A stretch of 64,000 nt of DNA from AC-32 sp963736055 (GCA_963736055.1 CAVTNM010000008.1:434001-498000), one strand, 5' to 3'. Numbered from the stretch's first letter, positions 38,729 through 48,597 are shown. Notes: generated from the letters alone by a model not told the origin. Translations and numbers: made by a program.

Positions 38729-41700
38729 GTGATTACCTGCCCAAGCTGCGGCCGGGAGAACCCGGCCGACTCGCAATTCTGCAACGCCTGCGGCGCAGCG
38801 CTGGCCGACGCCGAGGCGCCGGGCCGCGAGTACCGCAAGGTCGTGACCGTGCTCTTCTGCGACCTCGCCGGCTCGACGGCACTCGGCGAGAGCGTCGATC
38901 CCGAGGCGCTCCGAACGATTCTCGGCCGCTACTTCGACGAGATGAAGACAATCGTCGAGCGCCACGGCGGCACCGTCGAGAAGTTCATCGGCGACGCGGT
39001 CATGGCCGTCTTCGGCGTACCGCAGGTGCACGAGGACGACGCCCTGCGCGCCGTAAGGGCCGCCGTCGAGATGCGCGACGCGCTCCCCGAGCTCGGCGTC
39101 GAGGCGCGGATCGGGCTCAACACCGGCGAGGTGGTCGTCGGCACTGCCGAGCGCCTCGCCACCGGCGACGCGGTCAACGTCGCCGCCCGGCTGGAGCAGG
39201 CCGCGACCGCCGGCGAGATCCTGCTCGGCCCTGAGACCACTCTGCTTGTGCGCGACGCTGTCGAGACCGAGCCGACCGAGCCGCTCGTGCTGAAAGGCAA
39301 GAGCGAACCGCTCGTTGCCCACCGCCTCCTGACCCTGTACGACACCGCGCCGGCATTTACCCGCCACTTCGATGCGCCCCTGGTGGGTCGTGAACGCGAG
39401 CTCCGCCGACTGCAGGAGACGTTCGCCCAGGCCGCCGAAGACCGCTCCTGCCAGCTCTTCACGATCCTCGGCGCCGCGGGCATCGGCAAGTCCCGCCTCA
39501 CCGCCGAGTTTCTGGGCTCGGTCGATGACGCGACCGTCGTGCGCGGGCGATGCCTCCCCTACGGCGAGGGGATCACGTACTGGCCCGTGGTCGAGGTGCT
39601 CCGTCAGTTGCCCTCCACGACCGAGCTCGGGCTCGAGACGGCCGCCGTCGCGGCGATCGACCGGCTCCTCGGCGGTGACCAGGCGGTGAGCTCGTCCGAG
39701 GAGATCTCGTGGGCGGTGCGCAAGCTGCTGGAGACCGCAGCCGAGTCGTCGCCGGTCGTCGCCGTCTTCGACGACATCCACTGGGCCGAGCCGGCCTTCC
39801 TCGACCTGCTCGAGCACGTGGCCGACCTCTCCCGTGAGGCGCCGCTCCTGCTTCTCTGCCTCGCCAGGCCCGACCTTCTCGACAAGCGCCCAGGCTGGGG
39901 CGGGGGCAAGGTGAACGCGACCACGTTCTTGCTCGAGCCGCTCTCCTCGACGGAGACGGACGAGCTGCTGGAGCGGCTGCTCGGAGCGGCGAAGCTCGAC
40001 CCGGGCCTGCAGGAGCGGATCCGTCGAGCGGCCGAGGGGAACCCCCTCTTCGTCGAGGAGATGGTCGGGCTCGTCGGCGACTCCGGCGACGGCGAGGTCT
40101 CTGTGCCCGCGACGATCCAGGCGCTGCTCGCGGCCAGGCTGGACCAGCTCGAGCCCGCGGAGCGCGGCGTGCTCGAACGCGGTGCCGTCGAGGGCAGGGT
40201 CTTTCATCGCGGCGCCGTCCAGGCACTGGCACCGAACGAGTCGCAGATGGAGACTCGACTGAACGGGCTCGTACGGAAGGAGCTCGTCCGGCCGGACAAG
40301 CCTCAACTCGTCGGGGAGGACGCCTACCGCTTCCGCCACCTGCTGATCCGCGACGCCGCCTACGACGCGCTGCCGAAGACGACGCGCGCCGAGCTGCACG
40401 AGCGCTTCGCCGAGTGGCTCGCAGCCCACGGCACCGAGCTCGTCGAGCTGGACGAGGTCGTCGGCTACCACTTGGAGCAGGCCTACCGCTACGGAGCCGA
40501 GCTGGGCACTCCCGAGCAGGAGCGGGAGGAGCTGGGGAAGCGGGCGGCCGAGCGGCTCGGCGCGGCAGGGCGCCGCTCGCTCGCCTCGCGAGACGCCGCC
40601 GCCGCGTACAACCTGCTGCAGCGCGCAGTCGCGCTCGGCAAACCGAGCGGCCGCGCCGGCGGCGAGCTGTTGCTCGATCTCGCGGCTGCGCTCCTCGACC
40701 GCGGGCAGATGAGGGAAGCCGAGCAGCGGCGCGAGGAGGCAATTGAGCTCGGACGTGCGATCGGCGACCGGGCGCTGGAGCTGCGGGCAACCTGCGAGCT
40801 CGCGACCCTACGAACCGTGACGATGGCGACCTACACCGGGGAGCAGGCGCTCGAGCTCGCGACCCAGGCGATTGCCGAGCTTGAGACGCTCGGAGACGAA
40901 CACGCGCTGGCCGCTGCGTGGTTCCTGCGCATGGCCGCAGAGAACCTGCGCGCGAGCTGGGAAGACGCCGCGGCCGCGGTCGAGCATGTGGTCGAGCACG
41001 CCCGCGCTTCTGGCGAGCGGCGGCTCGAGAGCGAAGCGCTCGAGTTCCTCGGTCCAAGCATCTTCTGGGGTCCGACCCCTGCGGAGATTGGGCTCCCGCG
41101 CCTTGAGGAGATCCTCGAAAGCGCGGGCTCCACGGACAAGTGCTTCCAGGCGTGGATGATGCGCCCGATCGCCGGGTTCTACGGGATCCAGGGCCGTTTC
41201 GACGAGGGGCGGGCGGTCCTGGCGGAGGCGCGGGCGATCTTCGACGAGCTCGGCCGCACGATCGACGCGCAGACGATGGCGTTCTGGTCCGGGCCGCTCG
41301 AGCTCCTGGCCGGAGATGCAGCCGCAGCCGCCCGAGAGACCGGGCGCGCCTGCGAGGCGCTGGAGGCTATGGGCGAGCGGGGCTGGTTTTCGACCATGTC
41401 GGCGCTCCACGCGAATGCGCTCTACTCGCAGGGGCTCCTCGACGGGGCCGACGCCGCCGCAGATCGCGGCAGGGAAGCCGCCACAAGCGACGACTACAAC
41501 GCACAGTCGCTCTGGCGAGCTGTGAAGGCCAAGGTGCTCGCTCGTCGCGGGGACTTCGACGAAGCCGAGCGAGTCGCGGAGGAGGCGATCGCCAGCGTCG
41601 ATCGCAGCGACGAGCTGAACAACCGCGCCAACGTGAGGACGGACGCGGCCGAGGCGCTCCAACTCGCGGGCCGAACCGATCGAGCGGTGGTGCTTCTGCA

Positions 41701-41803
41701 GGAGGCGCTCGCGCAGTTCGAGCAGAAGGGCAACGTCGTCATGTCAGAGCGAACGCGCGCCCTTCTCGACGATCTCGGGGCTCCCGCACCGCCGCCGGCC
41801 TGA
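38729..41803 (+). CDS. Adenylate cyclase / AAA-type ATPase / TPR regulator
   Basis: This 1024-residue protein has the same architecture as the one at 7737-11051. A zinc ribbon (CPSCGREN ... CNACGAAL) comes first. A complete class III cyclase domain follows (VTVLFCDLAGSTALGESV, VEKFIGDAVMAVF, GDAVNVAARL). The ATPase has P-loop LGAAGIGKSRLTAEF and acidic FDDIHWAEPAFL. About 450 residues of TPR-like helices end the protein. All expected cyclase residues are present, so it could make cAMP when the ATPase/TPR part is engaged. GTG at 38729 begins the zinc ribbon. A long hairpin follows the stop at once. Confidence 0.9.
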   Translation: MITCPSCGRENPADSQFCNACGAALADAEAPGREYRKVVTVLFCDLAGSTALGESVDPEALRTILGRYFDEMKTIVERHGGTVEKFIGDAVMAVFGVPQVHEDDALRAVRAAVEMRDALPELGVEARIGLNTGEVVVGTAERLATGDAVNVAARLEQAATAGEILLGPETTLLVRDAVETEPTEPLVLKGKSEPLVAHRLLTLYDTAPAFTRHFDAPLVGRERELRRLQETFAQAAEDRSCQLFTILGAAGIGKSRLTAEFLGSVDDATVVRGRCLPYGEGITYWPVVEVLRQLPSTTELGLETAAVAAIDRLLGGDQAVSSSEEISWAVRKLLETAAESSPVVAVFDDIHWAEPAFLDLLEHVADLSREAPLLLLCLARPDLLDKRPGWGGGKVNATTFLLEPLSSTETDELLERLLGAAKLDPGLQERIRRAAEGNPLFVEEMVGLVGDSGDGEVSVPATIQALLAARLDQLEPAERGVLERGAVEGRVFHRGAVQALAPNESQMETRLNGLVRKELVRPDKPQLVGEDAYRFRHLLIRDAAYDALPKTTRAELHERFAEWLAAHGTELVELDEVVGYHLEQAYRYGAELGTPEQEREELGKRAAERLGAAGRRSLASRDAAAAYNLLQRAVALGKPSGRAGGELLLDLAAALLDRGQMREAEQRREEAIELGRAIGDRALELRATCELATLRTVTMATYTGEQALELATQAIAELETLGDEHALAAAWFLRMAAENLRASWEDAAAAVEHVVEHARASGERRLESEALEFLGPSIFWGPTPAEIGLPRLEEILESAGSTDKCFQAWMMRPIAGFYGIQGRFDEGRAVLAEARAIFDELGRTIDAQTMAFWSGPLELLAGDAAAAARETGRACEALEAMGERGWFSTMSALHANALYSQGLLDGADAAADRGREAATSDDYNAQSLWRAVKAKVLARRGDFDEAERVAEEAIASVDRSDELNNRANVRTDAAEALQLAGRTDRAVVLLQEALAQFEQKGNVVMSERTRALLDDLGAPAPPPA

Positions 41804-41846
41804 CTTTCCACAGGCCGGCTTTCCTCCACAGGTAGCCGGTGGAAAG
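41804..41846 (+). terminator. Long imperfect hairpin after the cyclase/ATPase gene
   Basis: CTTTCCAC...CCGGCT pairs with AGCCGGTGGAAAG, interrupted by a small bulge on the left arm, around a 13-base loop. It starts at the first base after the TGA, the place of a transcription terminator. Confidence 0.55.
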
Positions 41847-41914
41847 CTCGGACGCACGTAGCGGGAACTTCCGGGCGCTTTCCACATGCGATCAACAGGC
41901 AAGCGCGAGACCCT

Positions 41915-42142
41915 ATGACTATGGGCCCCGCCGAGATCGACCTCGTCCCAGCGGTCGAGCAACCCGCTGCAGTCGAGGAGCTGCAGCATCACATCACCGC
42001 CCTGCAGGCCCAGCGCCAGGAGTTGCGGGGATTTGGCGCGGAACGGTCGTGGCTCGAGCAGAACCGGCTCGAGCTCGCGCTCAGCCAGCGGGAGCTCTCC
42101 CACGCTCTGATCGAGCGGCACCGGCCGGCGCTCCCCTCCTGA
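41915..42142 (+). CDS. Small helical (coiled-coil) protein
   Basis: The 75-residue protein begins MTMGPAEIDLVPAVEQP, then has regular Leu/Gln/Glu spacing (AVEELQHHITALQAQRQELR, QNRLELALSQRELSHAL) that predicts a two-helix coiled coil. It has no signal peptide, membrane helix or recognised family. There is no strong ribosome site. It fills the gap between the cyclase/ATPase gene and the convergent FtsX permease. Confidence 0.5.
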   Translation: MTMGPAEIDLVPAVEQPAAVEELQHHITALQAQRQELRGFGAERSWLEQNRLELALSQRELSHALIERHRPALPS

Positions 42143-42238
42143 AAGCTCAGGAACGGGACCGCCGGCCGGTGCACCCTCGGTCGTGATCCGTGCGCCCCGC
42201 CGAGGCGGCCCTGCGACGGGGCTCACGAATGCTGCGAG

Positions 42239-44806
42239 TCACTCGTACTGAAGCGCCTTGAGGATGTTCAGGCGTGAGGCGCGGCGTGCGGGCACCACGG
42301 ACGCGAGCAGGCCCGCGGCGGTCGCCCCGACGACGAAGACGCCTAGCGTCAGCCACGGAATCGCGAACACGATGCCCTGGCTCGACAGCGCCTGGGTGGT
42401 CAGCACTGCCAGGAAGGTGCCCACCGCGATTCCGAGCGCCCCGCCGATCAGCGCTGTGACGATGCCCTCGTAGCGGATCATCCGCCGCACCTGCCGGCGC
42501 GTCATGCCGACCGCTCTCAGCATCCCGATCTCGCGCGTCCGTTCGAACACGGACAGCACGAGCGTGTTGACCACCCCGAACAGGCTGATCAGCACCGAGA
42601 GCCCGAGCAGCACGTAGAGGATGTTCAGGCCGAGCTTGATGTCGTTCTCCTGCGTCTGCTTGAACTGGGTCGCCGTCTGGATCTTTGCGTCCGGGAACGC
42701 GGCCAGCGACCGGTCCAACCGGGCCGTGTTCGCATCGGTGACGCCGCCCTTGATGTTGACGAGCGCCATCAGGTCCCGCGGCGCCGAGTAGTTGGCGTCG
42801 AACGTCGCCGCCGACATCGTCACGCTGCCGAAGGGCGAGCCGCCCTTCGGCGGGTCGAAGATGCCCCTCAACCGCAGGTGGAGCACGTTGCCCGTAGGCG
42901 TCGTGACGGCGATCGGGGAACCGAGCTTCAGGTGGTGCGTCTTCGCGTAGTCCTTGTTCACGAACGCGCCGTCCCGGCCGAGCTGTGCAGGAACCGTGGT
43001 CGAGCCCTGGGCCCAGTCGATGCGGACCGTCTTCGCCAGGTTCGGCTGGACCGCGGTGACCTGAGTGTTGTCTCCGAAGACGCGAGCGTCTCCGCCGCGG
43101 ATCGGCGAGACCGCCGTCACGCCCGGAGCCAACGCCACGGCGCCGCCGGCCTGCTTCGTGAACGGATCGAAGCCGTTCTCCGCCGTGACGGCATAGTCCG
43201 CGACGAAGAGCTTGTCCACCGCATCGTTGAACGAGGCGCGCAGTCCGGCGCCCAGGATGGCGACGAAGGTGATCAACGCCACGCCGATCATCAGCGCCGA
43301 CGCGGTCGACGCGGTCCTGCTCGGGTTCCGCATCGCGTTCTCGCGGGCGAGCACGCCCGCGGTGCCGCCGATCCGTGCGCCCGGCCAGCCGAGTAGCTCG
43401 GCGAGCGGCTTGACCGCACGCTTCGCATTCAACGAGACGCCTACGAACAGCATCAGCGTCCCGAGGCCGAGAGCCAGCAGGCGGCTCGCGATCGGCAGGC
43501 CACTCCCGAAGATCCCGTAAACGAGCAGCAAGATGCCGAGCGCCAACGTCACGATCGAGGCGATTGGCCCGAAGCGCGACAGGCGAGCGGCCGGCAGTTC
43601 CGCACCCTCGCGGACCGCGGCGATGGGCGGCACGCGTGTCGCCCTGAGTGCCGGGCGGAGGCTCGCGAGGAGCGTCACGACGATGCCGACCGTCAGGCTG
43701 ACGATGACCGTGCGCGCCGAGAAGACGGTGCCGCCCTTCGGGAACTCGACCCCGATCGCGACGAACAGCGCGTTCAGCCCTTTCGCGATCCCGAGGCCGA
43801 GGAAGAGGCCGACGACCGAAGCGGCGGCCCCGACGACGAATGCCTCCAGCATCACGGCGCGCAGCACCTGCCGCCGCGAGCCGCCGATCGTCCGCAACGT
43901 GGCGAACTCACGCACGCGCTGCGCGATGGTGATCGACAGCGTGTTCGCGATCACGAAAGCTCCCACGAACAGCGCGATTCCGGCAAAGCCGAGCAGGAAC
44001 TTCTGGATCATTCCGAGGGAGCTGTTGACATCGTCTACGGCCTCCTGGGTCTGCGCCGCTGACGTCTTCACCTTCGCGGTCGCCGGCAGCAGCGGCCGGA
44101 TCTCGGAAACGAGCTTCTCGGGCGTCACTCCGTCCTTCGCTGCGAGCTGGATCCCGTCGAGCTTGCCCACCTTCGAGAACAGCTTCTGCGCGGTGGGGAT
44201 GTCGAAGATCGCGATCGTGGCGGAGCCGATCGACGAGCTCTCGGCATACGTCGCGATTCCGGTGATCTCGAATCGACGTGCGCCCTGGTCGGTGGCAACG
44301 CCGATCGTGTCGCCGAGCGCGAAGTGCTTCGTATCTGCGGTGTGCTTGTCGATCGCGATCTGTCCGCCGCCGACCGGCCACCGACCCTCGGCGAGCTTCA
44401 GGGGATTGAAGCGCGCGTCGTTCGGCGGGTCCACGCTCGAGGCGATGCTCCCACCGCCCTTGGTGGAGATGACCTTGCCGTCGCGTCCGATCAGCTGCGC
44501 CTCGCCCCCGACCTCACCGGACGCCGTTGCGACGTCGGGAAGCTGCCGCACCTTCGCGAGCACGGAAGCCGGAAAGGCCGGCGTCTGCGCGGTGTCGCTG
44601 TTGTCGTTCTTGAACGCGACCTTGCCGCTGATCACGGCGTCGGAGTTCTGGAACGAGTGGTCGACGATGCCGGTGAACGCCGCGGTAATCGTGTCCGTCA
44701 GCACGTAGGTGCCGCTGATCATCGAGACGCCGAGCACGATCGCCAGCGCGGTCAGCGCCGTTCGGAGCTTGCGGCCCCACAGCCCTTTGAGGGAAACCTT
44801 GTTCAT
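42239..44806 (-). CDS. ABC transporter permease, FtsX family (two FtsX domains)
   Basis: This 855-residue protein has an N-terminal MacB-like helix (LRTALTALAIVLGVSMISGT), a periplasmic-type domain, a first FtsX domain of three helices (FLLGFAGIALFVGAFVIANT, LRTIGGSRRQVLRAVMLEAF), a second outer domain, and a second FtsX domain (LNILYVLLGLSVLISLFGVV, MLRAVGMTRRQVRRMIRYEG). This is the usual actinobacterial lipoprotein/peptide exporter or mechanotransmitter layout. Its ATG overlaps the ATPase stop (ATGA), so the two are coupled. It is the last gene of a run headed by a histidine kinase. Confidence 0.92.
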   Translation of the reverse strand: MNKVSLKGLWGRKLRTALTALAIVLGVSMISGTYVLTDTITAAFTGIVDHSFQNSDAVISGKVAFKNDNSDTAQTPAFPASVLAKVRQLPDVATASGEVGGEAQLIGRDGKVISTKGGGSIASSVDPPNDARFNPLKLAEGRWPVGGGQIAIDKHTADTKHFALGDTIGVATDQGARRFEITGIATYAESSSIGSATIAIFDIPTAQKLFSKVGKLDGIQLAAKDGVTPEKLVSEIRPLLPATAKVKTSAAQTQEAVDDVNSSLGMIQKFLLGFAGIALFVGAFVIANTLSITIAQRVREFATLRTIGGSRRQVLRAVMLEAFVVGAAASVVGLFLGLGIAKGLNALFVAIGVEFPKGGTVFSARTVIVSLTVGIVVTLLASLRPALRATRVPPIAAVREGAELPAARLSRFGPIASIVTLALGILLLVYGIFGSGLPIASRLLALGLGTLMLFVGVSLNAKRAVKPLAELLGWPGARIGGTAGVLARENAMRNPSRTASTASALMIGVALITFVAILGAGLRASFNDAVDKLFVADYAVTAENGFDPFTKQAGGAVALAPGVTAVSPIRGGDARVFGDNTQVTAVQPNLAKTVRIDWAQGSTTVPAQLGRDGAFVNKDYAKTHHLKLGSPIAVTTPTGNVLHLRLRGIFDPPKGGSPFGSVTMSAATFDANYSAPRDLMALVNIKGGVTDANTARLDRSLAAFPDAKIQTATQFKQTQENDIKLGLNILYVLLGLSVLISLFGVVNTLVLSVFERTREIGMLRAVGMTRRQVRRMIRYEGIVTALIGGALGIAVGTFLAVLTTQALSSQGIVFAIPWLTLGVFVVGATAAGLLASVVPARRASRLNILKALQYE

Positions 44807-45576
44807 CGGGCCAGCTCCTCGCTCACCGCGATGACCTCACCGGCGCTCGAAGGGCCGAGGTCGCGGACGATCAGCCCGTCAGCGAGGAAGAGGATCCGGT
44901 CGGCGATCGTCGCCGCGCGGGGATCGTGCGTGACCATCACGGTCGTCTGGCCGTAGCCGTCGACCGACTCGCGCATGAGATCGAGGATCTCGCCGCTCGT
45001 CTTCGAGTCGAGGTTCCCGGTCGGCTCGTCCGCGAAGACGATCGTCGGCCGGCTGACAAGCGCCCGGCCGATCGCGACCCGCTGCTGCTGTCCGCCCGAG
45101 AGCTCCGAGGGGCGGTGGCCCCGACGGTTCTCGAGGCCGATCTTTCCCATCAGCTCGGCGACCCAGGCCTTGTCGGCCTTCTCACCGGCGAGGGAGAGCG
45201 GAAGGACGACGTTCTCTTCCGCATTCAGCATCGGCAACAGGTTGAAGAACTGGAAGATGAAGCCGATGTGGATGCGACGCAGCTTCGTCAGGTCCGTGTC
45301 GTTCAACTTCGAGATGCCGGTGCCTGCGATCGTGACTTCGCCGGATGTCGGCTTGTCCAGACCCGCGAGGATGTGCATCAGGGTCGACTTGCCGGAGCCC
45401 GAGGGGCCCATCACCGCGGTGAGCGCGCCCTTCGGGACGTCGAGCGAGACACCGCGAAGAGCGTCGACGGCGGTCTCTCCATCGCCGTAGCGACGCGCGA
45501 GATCGACGGCGGAGACGACGGGCCCTGTGTAGGGCGCGTCGGCTACGACTGGTGCGGGAATTGTGACGGTTGCCAT
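44803..45576 (-). CDS. ABC transporter ATP-binding protein (LolD/MacB-like)
   Basis: This 257-residue ATPase has Walker A MGPSGSGKSTLMHILAGLDK, Q-loop FIFQFFNLLP, signature ELSGGQQQRVAIGRALV, Walker B IVFADEPTGNLD and H-loop VMVTHDPRAA. This set is typical of ATPases paired with FtsX permeases. The ATG at 45576, with GAGAAGGAGATGAC before it, is preferred to a far upstream in-frame start that would cover the SRPBCC gene. It overlaps both neighbours. Confidence 0.94.
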   Translation of the reverse strand: MATVTIPAPVVADAPYTGPVVSAVDLARRYGDGETAVDALRGVSLDVPKGALTAVMGPSGSGKSTLMHILAGLDKPTSGEVTIAGTGISKLNDTDLTKLRRIHIGFIFQFFNLLPMLNAEENVVLPLSLAGEKADKAWVAELMGKIGLENRRGHRPSELSGGQQQRVAIGRALVSRPTIVFADEPTGNLDSKTSGEILDLMRESVDGYGQTTVMVTHDPRAATIADRILFLADGLIVRDLGPSSAGEVIAVSEELAR

Positions 45577-46085
45577 GTCATCTCCTTCTCTCTGCTGCTT
45601 AGGTGGGCGGTGCGGCGCTCCGCCTCCGCCTTCAGGTGTGCGAGACCGCTTGTGAGCGAGTCCTCGAGCGTCTTCTGAAGCCGGCCACGGAAGATCCGGG
45701 CGAGCAGCCCGTCGTACGACTCCTCCGTCCGAACGATCGTCACGCCGTTCCGAGCTTCGAGGGCGTAGACGTGCATCGCCTCGATGCCGAACGTCGTGCC
45801 GGTCCAGGCGATGCGCGCCGGGGCGTCGACGGACTGCAGCTTCGACGTAATCGTCGCGGGCCCGGCCTTCCAGCGAAACTCGGTGCCCTCCGAGAGGCGG
45901 CCGTCCATGGAGACCCACTTCACGTCGGGGTTCCAGCTCGGCCACTGCTCGATGACGGTGAGCACGTCCCAGACGAGGTCCGGAGACGCGGAGACCTCGG
46001 CCTCGCTGCTTGCGACGACCGGTGCCGCATGATTGATCCCGCTCCCGCCCGGGTCGGCGTCGTCCTGGATGACGCGTGTCTTCAC
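45543..46085 (-). CDS. SRPBCC (polyketide-cyclase/START-like) protein
   Basis: The 180-residue protein contains the START-like pattern SSEAEVSASPDLVWDVLTVI, WPSWNPDVKWVS, GRLSEGTEFRWKAGPATITS and a C-terminal helix GRLQKTLEDSLTSGLAHLKA. These proteins hold hydrophobic ligands in a helix-grip cavity. It overlaps the start of the ABC ATPase gene and follows the response regulator by 90 bases, so it may bind the molecule that the transporter handles; this is inference. Confidence 0.85.
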   Translation of the reverse strand: MKTRVIQDDADPGGSGINHAAPVVASSEAEVSASPDLVWDVLTVIEQWPSWNPDVKWVSMDGRLSEGTEFRWKAGPATITSKLQSVDAPARIAWTGTTFGIEAMHVYALEARNGVTIVRTEESYDGLLARIFRGRLQKTLEDSLTSGLAHLKAEAERRTAHLSSREKEMTWQPSQFPHQS

Positions 46086-46174
46086 GTGATCACACTCCCA
46101 GCTGCCAAGGAGCGGAAACAGGCGGGAAACAGGCGACTACGAGGGGCGGGTTTCTGGTGGATCCCTGCGCGCGG

Positions 46175-46819
46175 TCAGCTACGCAGGAAGAGCAGGACCG
46201 CGAGCACCCGCTTCGACTCCGTCCCGGTGGACGGCAGCCGCAGCTTCGTGAAGACGCTCGAGACGTATTTCTCCACCGCGCGCAGCGTGATGACGAGCTT
46301 GTCGGCGATGCCCTGGTTCGAATTGCCCTGCGCCATCAGGTCGAGCACCTCGCGCTCGCGCGGTGTCAGCTGCTCCAGTGGATCGTCGTCCCGGCGGCGC
46401 GAGAGCAGCGTCGAGACGATAATCGGGTCGATCGCCGACCCGCCGTCGGCGACTCGCTGCACGGCCGCGGTGAACTCGTCGACCTCCCTGATGCGGTCCT
46501 TGAGCAAGTAGCCGACCCCGTCCGCGGAGTCGGCCAGCAGCGTCATCGCGAGGCCCACCTCCACGTACTGCGACAGAACCAGCACACTCACCTCCGGGTG
46601 GCGCGACCGGATCTCGAGCGCTGCACGAAGCCCTTCGTCGCTGTGTGTCGGAGGCAGGCGGATGTCCACGATCGCGACATCGACCGGAGTGCTCCTGACG
46701 GTCGACAGCAACTCGTCGGCAGTCCCGCACTGGGCGACCACGTCCATCCCTGCCTCCCCGAGCAGGCGCGAGGCGCCTTCTCGCAGCAGCACGCTGTCCT
46801 CTGCGATCGCTACGCGCAC
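46175..46819 (-). CDS. NarL/LuxR-family response regulator
   Basis: The 214-residue protein has a receiver domain with the acidic pair in VRVAIAEDSVLLREG, phosphoacceptor Asp in DVAIVDIRLPPT, and the conserved Lys in YLLKDRIRE. A LuxR-type helix-turn-helix follows (LTPREREVLDLMAQGNSNQG, VEKYVSSVFTKLRL). GTG at 46819 is chosen because the receiver starts there; the gene overlaps the kinase stop by 10 bases. It is phosphorylated by the adjoining kinase and probably controls the downstream ABC system. Confidence 0.93.
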   Translation of the reverse strand: MRVAIAEDSVLLREGASRLLGEAGMDVVAQCGTADELLSTVRSTPVDVAIVDIRLPPTHSDEGLRAALEIRSRHPEVSVLVLSQYVEVGLAMTLLADSADGVGYLLKDRIREVDEFTAAVQRVADGGSAIDPIIVSTLLSRRRDDDPLEQLTPREREVLDLMAQGNSNQGIADKLVITLRAVEKYVSSVFTKLRLPSTGTESKRVLAVLLFLRS

Positions 46820-48597
46820 GGGATCTCGGCGCGGACGCGAGTCCCTCCACCGCGCGGCGTCCACACCCGCAGGCGGCCACCTAGTGCCTCGACACGATCG
46901 GCCAGGCCGCGTAGCCCCGACCCGCTCTCGCTGTCAGCGCCGCCGACGCCGTCGTCGACGACCTCGACGATCAGATCCTCGCTGACGCGCCCGATGTCGA
47001 CGCGTGCTCTGCTCGCGTGAGCGTGCTTGGCGATGTTGGTGAGGCTCTCGGCCACGACGTAGTAGGCCGCGACCTCGACCTTCTCGGGAAAGCGCCCTTC
47101 GGCTTCGATCGTGAGCCGGACGGGAACGGATGCCCGGGCCGCGACCTGCTCCAGCGCTATCGAGAGACCATGCGCGGACAGAACGGCCGGATGGATACCG
47201 CGCGCGACCGCGCGCAGCTCCTCCAGTGACAATGTGATCTCGCGCTGTGCTTCGTCCAGCCTCTTGGTCGCCTCTGGAATTCCGAGCTCGCCGTCGAGGA
47301 GCTGCAGCTCGAGGGACAGCGCGATCAGGCGCTGTTGCGCGCCGTCGTGGAGGTCGCGCTCGAGCCGCTGCCGCTCTGACTGACCCGCCTCGACGATCCG
47401 CGCGCGGGAACCGCGCAACTCCGCGAGCCGCGCGTGCAACTCGGCCTGCAGACGTGCGTTCTCCAGCCCGATCCCGGCGGCGGCGCCGACCGCCTCCAGC
47501 AGCTCCGGCTCCTGCCGGAGAGAGGCGTCGTGAATGAGGACGGCAACGGGGCTCCCCCCGCGCTCGACCGGCGTCGCGGCACGCTCGCTGATCACGGTCG
47601 GCAGTTCGAGTGGACGACCGTCGAGATCCGCGTAGGTCCAGTACTCGGGCAGCCAGAACGCAAGCTCGAGGGAGTCGTCGTCGAGAGCGCGGGCAAGGAC
47701 ATCGCGGAGGTCTTCCGGCGGCGGGTTCGTCTGCAGCGCGACGAAGACGTCGCCCACGGACGACCGCGCAAGACGCGCGCGCAGCATTCGCGCCAGGACG
47801 GCAACGGGCACCGCGATGAACGCGCACAGCTCGAGCCACCTCACCTCCTCCGGCGGGACGGTGAACTTGGCGAGGACGGTCATGGCTGTCGAGAGGAGGA
47901 CCGCAGCACCACCGACGAGGGTTGGGATCAGGATCCGGCGCAGCGGCGCCGAGGCCTCGAACCAGCGCCTGAACAAGATCGCGGCCAGAGCAAGGGAGCC
48001 GACCAGAACAAGCGCTCGCTGCCCCCAGTCGATCGCATCCGCAACGTCTGCGTTCGGCGAGATGAGCAGCGCATTCCCCGGCGCTCCCGACTCGAAGAAG
48101 AAGAGCCAGGCAAGCTCCAGGGGAAGTGCGACGACGAGCAAGACACCCATGGTCAGGAAGTCCACTCGGGAGGTCAGTCGTCCATACGGCAGAGAGAGCA
48201 AGAAGAGGGCAAAGAGCACGAACCACGTGTCCTGCAGCCAGATCGCCCCGGTGAACACCGAGGACGAATGGACATCCACAAGCGGTCGTGCCAGCCATGT
48301 GAACCCGATCAACGTCATCAGCGGGCCCAATCGGTTCTCGCGCCTCGACCATGCGACGAGCCCGCTCACGACGAACGCGCAGCCCACCGCAAACTCGAGC
48401 ACGGTCTGGAAGTCGTATCCATCGAGCCCGCGAAACGATCCCGTCAGCGCCAATGAGCCGGCCGCGGCCACCGCGGCCAGGAACCAGATGACGTGTCGAG
48501 CGGACCGCCCCGCGAGGTAGTCCATCTGTGAAGCGCGCAGACCGGAACGCCCGACCGCCCCGAGGCCTGATCTGTAGTCAGGCCGGGTAGTCCCCAT
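46810..48597 (-). CDS. Membrane sensor histidine kinase (HisKA_3 type)
   Basis: Of 595 residues, the first 290 contain about seven hydrophobic helices (for example HVIWFLAAVAAAGSLALTG, FVLFALFLLSLPYGRL). A degenerate GAF-like segment follows. The dimerisation domain carries the phosphoacceptor His in ERQRLERDLHDGAQQRLIAL, and the ATPase domain has VVAESLTNIAKHAHASRA (N-box) and VVDDGVGGADSESGSGLRGL (G1). It pairs with the NarL-type regulator that follows. The signal is unknown; linkage to an ABC/FtsX exporter resembles systems that sense envelope stress or antimicrobials. Confidence 0.92.
   Translation of the reverse strand: MGTTRPDYRSGLGAVGRSGLRASQMDYLAGRSARHVIWFLAAVAAAGSLALTGSFRGLDGYDFQTVLEFAVGCAFVVSGLVAWSRRENRLGPLMTLIGFTWLARPLVDVHSSSVFTGAIWLQDTWFVLFALFLLSLPYGRLTSRVDFLTMGVLLVVALPLELAWLFFFESGAPGNALLISPNADVADAIDWGQRALVLVGSLALAAILFRRWFEASAPLRRILIPTLVGGAAVLLSTAMTVLAKFTVPPEEVRWLELCAFIAVPVAVLARMLRARLARSSVGDVFVALQTNPPPEDLRDVLARALDDDSLELAFWLPEYWTYADLDGRPLELPTVISERAATPVERGGSPVAVLIHDASLRQEPELLEAVGAAAGIGLENARLQAELHARLAELRGSRARIVEAGQSERQRLERDLHDGAQQRLIALSLELQLLDGELGIPEATKRLDEAQREITLSLEELRAVARGIHPAVLSAHGLSIALEQVAARASVPVRLTIEAEGRFPEKVEVAAYYVVAESLTNIAKHAHASRARVDIGRVSEDLIVEVVDDGVGGADSESGSGLRGLADRVEALGGRLRVWTPRGGGTRVRAEIPCA

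Noticed and set aside
38237..40471. A 744-codon open frame antisense to the cyclase/ATPase gene
   Set aside because: It is a GC-bias shadow of the plus-strand gene, with no domain and no plausible start; it also crosses the soxR gene.
41804..41890. Three TTTCCACA/TCCTCCACA boxes resembling DnaA sites
   Set aside because: The first is one arm of the hairpin that follows the gene stop, its reverse complement forms the other arm, and no replication gene is nearby; this is not a credible origin.
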